A DNA stretch of 64,000 nucleotides from Cladophialophora immunda (taxonomy: Eukaryota > Ascomycota > Eurotiomycetes > Chaetothyriales > Herpotrichiellaceae). Below are positions 11,205-21,047 of this stretch, piece by piece (position 1 is the stretch's first letter; each line of letters starts with the position of its first letter). Location of the stretch: positions 4,368,855 to 4,432,854 of the forward strand of contig NW_015622544.1 of the NCBI RefSeq assembly GCF_000835495.1, read 5' to 3'. Both the position numbers and the translations under genes were made by a program. The notes beneath the pieces were generated by a model. The model made no database searches. It was given only the letters and a program-made list of their open reading frames with translations, and was not told the origin of the DNA.

Positions 11205-12209
11205 TCACCCCGAGTCTCCTTGCTCACTTGCGCTTGTTTCCTCCTTGGTGTTCTCCATGACCTTTGCACATTTGGCCCGCAGCTCCTCGACACCACCGAC
11301 ATCGTTCCACTTGTCTAGCACTTCTGTAACAGAGAGATACTCTCGCTCGGCCTCTTCCCGTTGCCCTCGATCGATGATTTGTTGTAGCCGCACGGGTGCA
11401 TCCAAAGCCCACCTGACGATCTCTTTTTGTGTCCTCTTCCGCCTCGCCTCCGTTGACTGCGTAGCCCTTTTGCCGTCCGCTGTACCTGGACTGAACTCTT
11501 TGACCACTTTTAACAACCCATCCAACTTCTCTCCCAACAACGCTACTCCGTCAAGGCCGGGACTTTGCTCGCCCTTCTGTCTGGCCAACACACGCCCCCG
11601 AATATCCTGCTCCTTTTCCTTGTGCATCCCCTTCTGCATCTCCGCGATCGTCCCCACCGCTTTGATTAGCTTACTATAATTGTCGTAGACCAATGCCTTT
11701 CTCTCGCCATCGAGTGTTCTAATTTCGCTGACCAAAGCGCTCTCAGTTTTCAGAATGTCACGCAGACTGGCAGTTTTCAACAGTTCGGAGACAAAGGTTT
11801 CGGCGTCGAAACTCGGATCGTCCAAGTGTGCTGTGAGGGATGAGGTTGTGGACTCTGGAATGGCCGTGGAAGTGGTGGCTATCGTGGAGTCGGAGGCCGT
11901 AGAGGTTATGCTCGCTGTGCGGCTTATATCTCGGGGCTCGTGGATTGCGGCAGAAGCGCCTTTGGATTTGAGATTGTAGTAGTCCCGAAGGGCTGCACGA
12001 TTGCGCCTTTGCGTTGTCGAAGCGGGGGTTGCCAGAGTGGCATTCTGTTGTAAAGAGGGAGAAGAAGAGGACGCATTGTTCCTGGGCAGATCGAAGGAAG
12101 GACGGACTGACGATGAAGGCGTCCCGCCTGGGCTGGGAATTGAGGGAGAGGTTATTCTCGGGACGGGGTTTGCTGGAGAGTCGCTGCGGGCAGGCGCGAT
12201 GGTAGCCAT
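11205..12209 (-). CDS. VPS51: GARP/EARP complex subunit Vps51
   Basis: Intronless, 334 residues. Vps51 is the small subunit of the GARP tethering complex (Vps51-54), which receives endosome-derived vesicles at the trans-Golgi; it also binds the Tlg1 SNARE. The first ~65 residues are Ser/Pro-rich. The Vps51/Vps67 helical region follows: RRNRAALRDYYNLKSK at about 67-82, a Ser/Thr linker, HLDDPSFDAETFVSELLK, then LRDILKTESALVSEIRTLDGERK and LVYDNYSKLIKAVGTIAEMQ, which is the family signature. The C-terminal third is a predicted coiled coil that includes a QREEAEREYLSVTEVLDKW segment. The length fits fungal homologues, which lack the long C-terminal exocyst-like part of animal Vps51. Start chosen at MATIAPARSD; divergent from the next zinc-cluster gene. 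Confidence 0.88.
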   Translation of the reverse strand: MATIAPARSDSPANPVPRITSPSIPSPGGTPSSSVRPSFDLPRNNASSSSPSLQQNATLATPASTTQRRNRAALRDYYNLKSKGASAAIHEPRDISRTASITSTASDSTIATTSTAIPESTTSSLTAHLDDPSFDAETFVSELLKTASLRDILKTESALVSEIRTLDGERKALVYDNYSKLIKAVGTIAEMQKGMHKEKEQDIRGRVLARQKGEQSPGLDGVALLGEKLDGLLKVVKEFSPGTADGKRATQSTEARRKRTQKEIVRWALDAPVRLQQIIDRGQREEAEREYLSVTEVLDKWNDVGGVEELRAKCAKVMENTKEETSASEQGDSG

Positions 12210-12715
12210 AACGCTACACAGGTTGCGAACCAAGATAATGCGCTCTGCTACATGTTGTGGCGCCCGTCAAGTGAGTAGTCGGCATTGGTAGAGTGGCACA
12301 GTGGATGCCCACAGCGGTGGATTCAATGTGCACCGGCTAACCTACCTTGCAGCAAAACTGGGTTGGACGAGATAGCGAGGCTTCAGCGCCCCTTGCCGTG
12401 GCAGCCTTGTCGAACTATCCATGTCAATGTCTTCCAGTCTTGCTCCCTAGCGTGAAGAGGCACGGTGGAATGACATCCACATAAGTGTACCCTATACACG
12501 AGAGGGTTCTCTCGCTCATCCTTCAACTCTGATCACAACTGCGGTCGACGTTGCTTGACCTCGACTACCAGGAAAGTCTGCCGACGCTTTGATCCGCGCT
12601 TTGAGTTTTCCAATTGACTGCCGAGGCACCTGACGATGAGCCTTATCTGTCCGTCTAGACCTGGGCTAGCAAGAGAGTACGCCACCACGGCATCTTCGAC
12701 TGCGGCCGCGCAGAG
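12210..12715. promoter_or_regulatory. divergent promoter VPS51 / zinc-cluster gene
   Basis: 506 bp between opposing starts. No recognisable operator. Nothing coding. Confidence 0.45.
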
Positions 12716-14140
12716 ATGAAACACAAGCACGAACAGCAACGGGCCTGTGACCGCTGTCACGCAACCAAGGAATGTTGTCGCCGTTTAAATGGTTCGCAGG
12801 TCTGTGAGAGATGCCGGCGACTAGGGCGCCTCTGTGAAACCCGTCGGCAGTTGAATCGACCTGGCCGCAAACCTCGAGCGCAGAAGGCCCTTTTAGCAAC
12901 AACAGCAGATTGGACTCGAGACCCGATATGTTTCAGTCCTCAGTCTTCTGCTTCTATTGCCCCGGAAGCTGAGATAGGAACTCAATGTCAGCTCGTTGCT
13001 GTGCCACGAGATCTATCGCCCTTCGGCGGCCTGACACCGCCCGAACAACAATCCCTGGTCGTTATATTGGACAAGGACAGGTTCTTTGAGCGTTTTGTCC
13101 TGGGCCCGACCTTTCAAGATGATCATTTTCGCGCTATTATCACGCGGCTCTATACCGCCATGCCGTTGCTCAAAGACGCTTTTCTGGCGTGCGCTGGCAT
13201 CTTCGCGGACAGCCCGGTTCCGGGCACACCACGCCTCAACGAGGCCTACTACTATCAGCAAGCCACTTCAGGCCTCGGTACTTTTCGTTCCTTTCAGATC
13301 ACCAGCGCAGGAGATACCTCTCTCTATTTGAGCCTTGCCCTGGCAGTTTTGACCTTCAACATCCACGTGGTCGGAGGCAGCGCCTTCCGGCTCTGCAGAT
13401 ACACGCTCCCTGCGCTGCAATCTTTGAATGACTGCCGCGCAGAGATTGACCATGATGACTTCGCGTTCCTGATTTGCATTCTGCATACGGAACTTGAGGG
13501 ATGTTTGTTTCGCAACGAGGTGCCCAGCTTTCGATTTCAGATCCGGCCTGAAGGCTTCATGAACCGGTACCTAGGGTTGTCAGCACCTCTGCTCTCCTAC
13601 GGCTACGACCTCTGTGTGCTATCCACCAAGCTCCACCAAGCGGACGAAAATGGCCGTCAGAGTTTGTTGGTGCAACTGCAGTCTCTTGAAGCTGAGATCT
13701 CTGCATGGAGACCTACTTACCCGGCGGACTTTTTGAGCCGATATTCCCAAGCGGAGGTGGCGCATATGCTTTCGCAGGTGCAAATCTTCCGTCAGAGTCT
13801 CTTGTTAATCGCTCATCGACTCCGGCATCCCTTTGGAACTTGTGTGGATCGCTCCGAAGTGCTCTCCGACATGATTCTCGAGCAGTTTGACTCGATCTCC
13901 AGTCTGGTTAACAGGACTGTCGTGTCAATGGATTTCGCCCTTCTAGTTGCAGCGTTCGAAGTTCGCGACCCAGCAAAACGCAAAGATGTTCTGGACAAGG
14001 TCTCCCTTTTCCAAGATCTCCCGGTGACGTACCAGACCCGGTTGAAGTCCATTCTGTGCACTTTCTGGGAGACAGCGGATGAGAAATCCGGGCTGCTTTG
14101 GTTTGATCTGGATCGCTATCTGGCACCGTATCTGGATTAA
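12716..14140 (+). CDS. Zn2Cys6 transcription factor, cluster-regulator type
   Basis: Intronless, 474 residues. The N-terminal zinc cluster has C11, C14, C21, C30, C33 and C40 (spacing 2-6-8-2-6), followed by basic RPGRKPRAQK. The rest is helical with LSPFGGLTPPEQQSLVVILD, LFRNEVPSFRFQIRP and a Leu-rich C-terminus, the layout of the small N-terminal-zinc-cluster regulators often found in secondary-metabolite or catabolic gene clusters. Its target cannot be read from sequence. On the 3' side, about 400 nt away on the opposite strand, lies a decayed P450 gene, so this regulator may be a leftover of a partly lost pathway (inference). C20 is an additional cysteine next to C21. Confidence 0.82.
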   Translation: MKHKHEQQRACDRCHATKECCRRLNGSQVCERCRRLGRLCETRRQLNRPGRKPRAQKALLATTADWTRDPICFSPQSSASIAPEAEIGTQCQLVAVPRDLSPFGGLTPPEQQSLVVILDKDRFFERFVLGPTFQDDHFRAIITRLYTAMPLLKDAFLACAGIFADSPVPGTPRLNEAYYYQQATSGLGTFRSFQITSAGDTSLYLSLALAVLTFNIHVVGGSAFRLCRYTLPALQSLNDCRAEIDHDDFAFLICILHTELEGCLFRNEVPSFRFQIRPEGFMNRYLGLSAPLLSYGYDLCVLSTKLHQADENGRQSLLVQLQSLEAEISAWRPTYPADFLSRYSQAEVAHMLSQVQIFRQSLLLIAHRLRHPFGTCVDRSEVLSDMILEQFDSISSLVNRTVVSMDFALLVAAFEVRDPAKRKDVLDKVSLFQDLPVTYQTRLKSILCTFWETADEKSGLLWFDLDRYLAPYLD

Positions 14141-15650
14141 ACAGGCACCTAAGACTACTTGAGTTCCACATCACTCTCTGCAAGACAAGTTAATCTGTCA
14201 TGAGCCGGCTACGTCGACTACTGGTTATCTTTTGGGGTGCCTTTGACTCCATTTTGGCATCGATACAGCTTGGGCACCAGCCGCAGGCAAAGACAAGAGT
14301 TCTCCTACGCTCTATTGGGTCTTACAGGAGGCGGAGCTCCTTACTCCGCTATACCCCCGTTCAGGGACTCTGTAAGAGAAGCAACAGCCCAAGGCCTCTT
14401 CAGATGCATTGTGCGGAGAAGACAAGGCAGGAAGATCTGCCCGCGGACCAGCCCTTAGGTCCCGCCACCGACGAGAAAGGGCCTCCTCTAATTGATTTGA
14501 TTTGGTCCTTCCGGCGTAGCCAGCTCAAAATAGCTGGCGAAAAGCGAACTCAAAGACATGAACGAGAGCGGAGACTACCTGGAGATGCTCAGAATGGATG
14601 GCAGAGCCGGTCGCACCTTCAGAGACAAGTGCATCTGCCAGAATACGCCCACTTGGATGCTCAACTCTCGGTAAAACCATCGAGCTAGTAGATCACAAGC
14701 GAAGCGACTACCCCATGCAGACTTGTACTTGACGAAACTTCAACACAGCTTCATACGACGGGACGTCGGCACAGAGACAGCAGTATCGAGTTCTTTCCGG
14801 CAGCTTGATAATCATCTTGGATGGTTATAAAGGAGCGGCGGTAACAGTGGCAGTGCCGGCATTCATCATGATGCCACAATCTGCAAAGATCTAAGCCAGG
14901 GGAGGTTGAGGCAGTCTTACTTCCTGTTCTCGAGCAGTATTTGGGGAAATCGCCTTCGGCATTGGCTTTTGAAGTCTCTTTCGAGTATGAAGGCAAATGA
15001 TGTTACCGCAGTCGACGCCTGCTTGCTGGTAAGGATGCCCCGCAGAAATTTCCATTGTGAGAGGCAGCAAGGGACTTCTAAGCAGAAGAGATGCGTTGAA
15101 ATGTACCGGTCGCTGAAAGGGTGGGCAGGATGGACAAGTCCGCCGTTAGATATGTAGCCCAGGTAGCACAGCGAGAAGAGCTAGCGAGGTGGACGGTCCC
15201 ACTGCTTGGAAAGGTTGGTGCTTTCCTGGAAGTACGTTCATCAATAACCCAACCTCAGGCATGGGTGTTGCTGTCCAAGGCAGAAGGAGGACCAACTCGG
15301 AGGCGGGATATTTACAAGGCTCATCAGGCGAGCGTAGGATCCAAATTACAATCGTTCTGATGCACTGTCTGAGTTGTCTGATGAGGTTGTTCCAAGGAAC
15401 CAGTTCATCTTTTGAAAAAGTCAGATGCCGTTGTTGCCATGCCCTACAGACGAGGCTGTACACGTGACCTGGAAGAAAGTGGTTGACGCGCCTGTCGATT
15501 GCCTGCGACCGCCGCTCAACTCGCTCTACCCTCTCCGCCATTTGCGACACACAGTGCGTCCACCACCCTCGTCTTTTCTCATTTCTACACATTCCCGAAG
15601 ACGAACTCAACTCAAGGAATCCCTTTCTTTCACTCCACCCCAGTATCGCC
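14141..15650. other. intergenic with P450 relic
   Basis: Apart from the P450 remnant (separate entry) no intact gene is visible. A forward frame at 14200-14688 is antisense to the relic. On the minus strand 15150-15480 there is a readable stretch that could be more of the relic's N-terminal half, but I could not align it to P450 landmarks. The last ~150 bp is the pyrimidine-rich RPN9 upstream region. Confidence 0.5.
14525..15010 (-). pseudogene. cytochrome P450 remnant
   Basis: Pieces of a fungal P450 appear in order on the minus strand but in different frames with stops. Around 14990-14930: RKRLQKPMPK, GDFPKY and LLENRK, the stretch that precedes the I-helix; then a GTAAGA...TTTGCAG intron-like gap; then at 14881-14850 DCGIMMNAGTATVTAA, an I-helix (family form A/M-x-A/N-AG-T/S-D-TT, here GTATVT). 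From about 14833: LLYNHPR, a stop, KELDTAV, then in another frame ADVPSYEAVLKF and QVCM, followed near 14705 by a stop in place of the Glu of the K-helix ExxR, then SLRL. Near 14650-14610 is a G-R-x-x-C-like haem-region remnant, and at 14590-14537 EHLQVVSALVHVFEFAF, which fits the L-helix. Frameshifts, a deletion of the I-helix end and several stops mean it is not functional. Confidence 0.72.
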
Positions 15651-16861
15651 ATGTCAAAACAAAACGATCCAGAGGCGATTTCCAATTTCCTCGCGGAGCA
15701 ACGAGATGAAGCACCCACCGAACTACAACACCTTTTCCTCACTTTCGAAGATCTCTGGGAACGAAAGCTATGGCATCAACTGACGGACACGCTTCTGGAC
15801 TACTTCTCGAATCCAGAGAGCACTTCTCAGAGATTACCCATCTACAATACTTTCATCATCAGTTTTGCGGACAAGATCAACCAGCTCAAACTCGTCAAAC
15901 TGGCACTGAGCGCCTCGGCGCAGATCAAGGGTAATTTGGAGAAATCTGATGCTGGGTATCAGAAGCTAAACGGTTGACAGACGACACTGAGCGAAGCGAG
16001 TTCCTCAAGACCCTCGCCGATCGAGTTGCCAAACCAGACTCTGAAGAAGCGCACGTCTATACCATCACCGAGCTGGCTAGCGTCTACCTGAGACTAGGAG
16101 AGGCGGCAAAAGCAAAGGAGCAACTAGAAAAGGCGCAAAAGACTTTGGATCAGTTCGACTTTGTGGAAAATGTGGTGCACGCAGCTTTCTACCGAGTCAA
16201 TGCAGACTATTTCCAGGCCGCGAACGACTACACATCCTACTACAGAAACTCATTATTGTACCTTGCGTGCATAGACGAGTCCGAGTTGAACACCGAGCAA
16301 CGGCAGCACAGAGCTTACAATCTGGCCATCGCGGCTCTGGTGTCAGACCAGATCTACAACTTTGGGGAGTTATTACTGCATCCCATCCTCGACGTCCTGA
16401 AACCCCCGCACCCTCAGTCATGGTTGCGAGACCTACTCTTCGCCTTCAACCGAGGAGACCTGGCTACATTCGATCGGATGTCCAACAACCTCGGCAAGGA
16501 CCCCATCCTCGAGTCTCATCGGTTGTTCCTCTGGCAGAAGATCAACTTGGCGGCGCTGACGGAACTGGTGTTCAAGCGACCGCCGCACGACCGTGCAATG
16601 ACGTTCAAGACGATCAGTCAAGAGACCAATGTCAAGCCCGATGAAATTGAGCACTTGATCATGAAGGCGCTCAGCCTGGGGCTTTTGCGAGGAAAGATCG
16701 ACCAGGTCGCCCAGATTGCGAGGATCAACTGGGTCCAGCCTAAAGTGCTGGAACGAAATCAAATCGAGGGCATGAGGCAGCGGCTGAAGGAGTGGGACAG
16801 CAACGTCAATGACTTGGGTCACTGGATAGAAGGCGTGGGCAAGGACGTGTGGGCGGCATAG
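15651..16861 (+). CDS. RPN9: 26S proteasome regulatory subunit Rpn9
   Basis: Non-ATPase lid subunit of the 19S regulatory particle (PSMD13 in animals), needed for lid assembly with Rpn5/Rpn11. Exons 15651..15930 and 15981..16861 (50-nt intron, donor GTAATT, acceptor TTGACAG) give 386 residues, the usual length. The N-terminal part is a helical repeat region (LQHLFLTFEDLWERKLWHQL, ELASVYLRLGEAAKAKEQLE, DYTSYYRNSLLYLACID). The PCI domain is C-terminal, from about residue 190: FNRGDLATFDRMSNNL, KINLAALTELVFKRPPHDR, FKTISQETNVKPDEIEHLIM and LGLLRGKIDQVAQIARINWV, the winged-helix part. The start ATG directly follows a C-rich leader. Splicing AAGG to ACGAC gives the expected IKDDTERSEF junction. 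Confidence 0.95.
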
Positions 16862-17391
16862 GCCATGCATCATCAAGCACAAATGTATGACCACGGCCCC
16901 GGGAATGGCGTGGCGTTTCATGGCAATAAAGCAGCGGTAGACGGCCGACGGGAACGGCTCCGCTGAGAGCTAAAAGCAATCACTCACTGTAGGATTAGCC
17001 CTCGAAAATCAAGATCAGTAATTGTGACTTGTCGTCTAAGAAGTCCTTTCTTGGCAAAAAGAAAGATGAGGCGAGGCTGTGGTTTGGCTGCGCTGCAGGC
17101 TACGAGGCTGAGGCTCGGGCCCGGCTCCAAGGCGCAGCTCCACCGACTCACTGACCGCACTCCCCCGAATCCAATGCACCCTAAAATTTTTGGACGAAGG
17201 CATCGAGGAGCTCCTCTCCATACTTTGTGCAATCATTTCCATCCCACCAAGCTCTGCTCGTCCATTCCGTGAATAGTCCCATCAGAGTCTGATTTCCGTC
17301 TCTTCTCTATTCCCCCCCTCCTCCTCATTTATGCTCACGGGTGCCCGGTGAAGCGCCAGTGGTCCCGGGCCTTTGACAACCGCAGTCAATC
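16862..17391. other. RPN9 3' / uS17m 5' region
   Basis: 530 bp tandem-gene spacer. The part before 17392 is pyrimidine-rich. No coding frame or named site. Confidence 0.5.
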
Positions 17392-18516
17392 ATGAACTAC
17401 TCGTCCTCCGCAACGGCGCTCGCGCGACGTGCCCGCGCCTGTGCCTGTCGCGCCAGGGCCCTAGCGCCGCAGTCGACGACAGTACCGACAGCTCTCGCAT
17501 CTTCGTCGGCACTGGCTGCTCGTCGAGGAGCCACTCGCAGCTTTTCACGGTGCCGCAGGATCCCCGTGCCGCAGCAGCACCAACAGCACCACCACCAACA
17601 ACAACAACAACAACAACGAGCGTTCTCATCAGCATGTCTGCTGCACCAAGCACAACCCGTCACTGATCTTCCGCCCGCATCCTCAGAAGGACTCGACGCT
17701 TCGATACTGGGCAAAGCCAGCGACGACGGAGCAAACGTCTCGCCGAGCATACTCTCACGCGCAACGACGGATTCCGACCTGAAAAGATCGTCTACATCCC
17801 TACCTCCGAGCTCATCACAAGCACAGGCACCGCCCTCATCCCCGGAGGAGAAAACCACCCCGTCCTCGTCCTGGGACCCGTCGCTGATCTACCCTTCACG
17901 CTCCTCCTCCTCCTCCTCCTCCTCCTCCTCGTCGCCGCCGTCGGGGCACCACGAGGTCCCCGATCCCGACGACGCGGCCTTCCTCTCCACGTCGCCTACG
18001 CTGGTGGGGACGGTGTCGCGGGTGGGGACGATGCAGAAGACGGTGCGGGTGACGCGGCCGATCCAGGTGTGGCACGCGCAGTTCCAGAAGCACTACACGC
18101 GGCCGACGCACAGCCTGGTGCACGACCCGCACAACCTCCTGCTGGAGGGCGACGTGGTGCGCTTCGGCGCGTTCCCGCCCTCGATGCGGCGCGAGCGCGA
18201 CCGCCGCGGCCAGGTGGTGGTCAAGCGGCACCGGCCGCGCGACCGCAACGGCATGGTCAAGGAGCAAGGGGTGCGCTACATCGTGCGCGAGGTCATCAGC
18301 CCCTTTGGCGTGCCCGTCGAGCAGAGACGGCCGCGCACCGTGGGCGGCGACAAGGGCCGCTGGCTCGGCACCGAGGGCGAGGTGAAGAAGCTGGCTCTGC
18401 GGCAGAAGGGGAGGAGGGATGGCAAGGGTGGCAGTGCCGGCAGCCGCAGCCGCAGCCGCAGCAGCAAGAAAACCCAGGCGCCGAAAGCGAACCAAGGCGC
18501 TACCGTTGAGGCGTAA
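17392..18516 (+). CDS. mitochondrial ribosomal protein uS17m
   Basis: Small-subunit mitoribosomal protein of the bacterial S17 family, which binds 16S-type rRNA. Intronless frame of 374 residues. The start MNYSSSATALARRARACACRA is Arg/Ala/Ser-rich without acids, a good mitochondrial presequence. The S17 OB-fold begins near residue 204 (LVGTVSRVGTMQKTVRV) and continues through YTRPTHSLVHDP, NLLLEGDVVRFG and YIVREVISPFG to about 310. Between them lies a ~150-residue low-complexity insert with a His/Gln run (residues 62-75) and an 11-Ser run coded by TCC/TCG repeats; the C-terminus is a basic Arg/Ser/Lys tail. Family members are usually 80-250 residues, so this is long. The second half is strikingly GC-rich. 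An undetected intron in the low-complexity part cannot be excluded, but none is needed. Confidence 0.85.
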   Translation: MNYSSSATALARRARACACRARALAPQSTTVPTALASSSALAARRGATRSFSRCRRIPVPQQHQQHHHQQQQQQQRAFSSACLLHQAQPVTDLPPASSEGLDASILGKASDDGANVSPSILSRATTDSDLKRSSTSLPPSSSQAQAPPSSPEEKTTPSSSWDPSLIYPSRSSSSSSSSSSSPPSGHHEVPDPDDAAFLSTSPTLVGTVSRVGTMQKTVRVTRPIQVWHAQFQKHYTRPTHSLVHDPHNLLLEGDVVRFGAFPPSMRRERDRRGQVVVKRHRPRDRNGMVKEQGVRYIVREVISPFGVPVEQRRPRTVGGDKGRWLGTEGEVKKLALRQKGRRDGKGGSAGSRSRSRSSKKTQAPKANQGATVEA

Positions 18517-19197
18517 ACGTTTTTGTCCTAAGGCCTGCGCCCGCAAGGAAGGAGGAGAGGAGGTTCGTGCAGCGCAGAAGAAGCCAGAGAGCGAGTGAGA
18601 AAAGGTCAAGGCCTATTCAGTTAGGCGGACTCGGGGAGGTACAAGGCCCTACGGCCAACCTCCCCCCTGTACTTTACCCCTGCTGTGTGGTTCGATGGGC
18701 GAGCAGCGGTCCAGAACTGACATGCGAGAATACCAACCCTTTGATAAAAGAGGACACCAAAGACGAACTTAGTCACACAGCAAGGCTAGCTGATCAGTCA
18801 TAGCTCCCTCCTGCCATCAGGGATCGAGAATAGCCTGTATAGAGACCTGCATCTAGAGAGCGTAAAGACCAAGGTGGAGAAGCATAAGAGAGGACCCCCT
18901 GAGGCTCGCTCAACGGAGTCTACTTACAGCCCATCAAGAAGCATGTCGATTCAATTGTCGAGCTCATAGTGGACTCAGTCTAGTTATGGCATTCGCAAGA
19001 CACAGATTCCCGCAGTCAATGATTTCCTATCTATTGTCCCTGAGCGCCTTGCCCTGCCTGTCTTTGTTGCTTTGGCTCCTGTCTAAAGTAATGCCGCATG
19101 ACTGTAATTAATGCAACAAGAAAGCCCACGGTAAGGACTCTGCCACATGACCTCGTATCGTTTCGTTGCCAACATTGGCAGTGCCCATCACTTAACC
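18517..19197. other. convergent 3' region uS17m / TPS1
   Basis: 681 bp between convergent stop codons. No coding frame supported on either strand; presumably 3' UTRs. Confidence 0.55.
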
Positions 19198-21047
19198 TCA
19201 TATCGTCACCGATTTTTCTTTCGAAACTCCATCCGCAGCCGTGGCACCGACATTTCTCGATGCTTGCTCGCCATCGATTTCGACGTCTGTGTGCGTAGTG
19301 GGCCGAGGCGGCTGAGAGGTTTGCTTCATTTCCGAATCCCCATCTCTATTTTCAGAAGGTGGCTGCTGAGACGGCGATTTGATCAGGGACGCTCGACGCA
19401 ACTTCAACTTCTTCTCGCCTTGGGCCGATATTCTGGTCAATTCGGCGACGAAAGATTGTCCCCAGAAAGCACTTGAAACGCCCGTTAGACAAACGGTCAA
19501 ACGATGAATGGGTAGAAATGGTGCGGAATGACTAACCTGGTGTATTTGAAGACGTATTTATGCAGCTTGGCATAATTAATGGCCCGGTGTTCGGGGCTCA
19601 TCGTCACAGCCTCTTGAATAGCACCTGCCAATTCCTCGGTGTTCCAAGGGTTGACCAAGATACTCCCATTCAAGCTCTGTGCTGCCCCGGCAAATTCGGA
19701 AAGAATGAGAACACCTTTTCGCTGTTCCTGAGAGGCTATGTACTCAAAGGACACCAGGTTCATACCGTCCCGTGTCGAGGAGACGAGGCACACATCAGAG
19801 ACGGCGTACAGCGCAATGAGCTCATCAAAGTTGACCGATTTGTGCATAAAGTGGATGGGCATGAATTCGACAGTGCCTGGACTTGTTAGCCAACCAGCCA
19901 CTAGATGGAACTGAGAAGACTCGTCAAAACTCACCGAATTTTCCATTGATGCGCCCCACCAACTCGTTGACAACAGCTCGAAGATTCTGATACTCCTCAA
20001 CATCTTGTCGACTGGGCACGGCGACCTGGACTAAAACGACCTTGCCAATCCATTCGGGGTGATCTGTAAGGAAAACTTCGAGAGCATGCAGTTTCTGGGG
20101 AACACCTTTGATGTAGTCGAGTCGATCTACACCCACAATCAACTTAACACCCTTGAATTTTTCCTCTAACACCGCGATGCGTTTTTGGACCTTGTCTTTC
20201 TTCAGGCCCTCGGTGAATTTTTCTGGATCGATGCCGATAGGGAAAGCACCAACGGTGACAATCTTGCCTTCAAATTCGACCCCGTTGGGCGTAGTGGTGA
20301 GGTTCAAAATCCGCGAACAGCTGCTGAGGAAGTGTCGAGCGTAATCGTAGGTGTGAAAGCCAATCAGATCACAGTGCAGAACTCCCAACAGGATTTCATT
20401 TCGAACGGGCAGAATCCTGTAGATCTCGCTCGACGGGAAGGGAGTGTGTAAGAAGAAGCCGATCTTGACATTGGACTTTGTAGAGCCAATCTCATCGCGA
20501 AGCATTTGCGGTAGCAGCATCAGATGGTAATCGTGGACCCAGACCAGGTCACCATCCTCGACTTCTCTGGCTATGGCTCGGGCGAAGAGGCGGTTGACTT
20601 CGGTGTAAGCATTCCAAGCCGACTCGTCGAAGGTGATTTCACCCGGGTGGTAGTGGAAGAGCGGCCACATGATGGAATCTAGAGCTCGTCAGCTTGATCT
20701 ACAAATAGTAATGGGGGGGTGTCTGTGTGTGGAGCCGTACTTGAAAACCCATTGTAGTGTCTGTCGGCCAATTCGTCGTCGACGAAGACGGGGATAGCAT
20801 TGAATTCATCCTTCAGCCGCTTGACCACATCGCCGGCTTCGTCGTCAGGGACTTCCAGCCCAGGCCAGCCATACCACTGAAAGGTGGTGGTCTTTGCCAA
20901 GCCACTGAGCCCAGTGACAAGGCCTCCCGAAGACATGGAGAAGTCATATTTTCCTTCAGGAGAGCGCTTGATGGTGATTGGAAGACGGTTCGAGACCAGG
21001 AGAAGTCGTGATTCCACCTTGGGAGGGTTGTCGGTGGCTGATGGCAT
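19198..21047 (-). CDS. TPS1: trehalose-6-phosphate synthase
   Basis: Catalyses UDP-glucose + glucose-6-phosphate to trehalose-6-phosphate, the first step of trehalose synthesis; cytosolic. Exons 21047..20741, 20678..19935, 19876..19537 and 19471..19198 (introns 62, 58 and 65 nt) give 554 residues, a GT20 glycosyltransferase of typical length. Visible landmarks: LLLVSNRLPITI at the N-terminus, GLVTGLSGL and FQWYGWPG, the spliced NGFSNSIMWPLFHYHPGEI, VWVHDYHLMLLPQMLR, GFFLHTPFPSSEIYR, LIGFHTYDYARHFLSSC, VGVDRLDYIKGVPQK, VSSTRDGMNLVSFEYIA and LVNPWNTEELAGAI, all catalytic or substrate-binding segments. The C-terminus ends soon after the GT20 fold with a Gln/Ser/Pro-rich tail; there is no phosphatase domain, so it is the Tps1 and not the Tps2 type. 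Each junction restores a conserved motif, so the gene model is strong. Confidence 0.97.

Noticed and set aside
14200..14688. 162-codon forward open frame between the zinc-cluster gene and RPN9
   Set aside because: It lies antisense to the C-terminal end of the P450 remnant and has no recognisable domain.
12716..15010. Secondary-metabolite gene cluster
   Set aside because: Only one intact regulator and one dead P450; no synthase, transporter or other tailoring gene is present.
17896..18609. 237-codon reverse open frame
   Set aside because: Antisense to the GC-rich uS17m gene; Ala/Arg/His-rich shadow of GC-rich codons.
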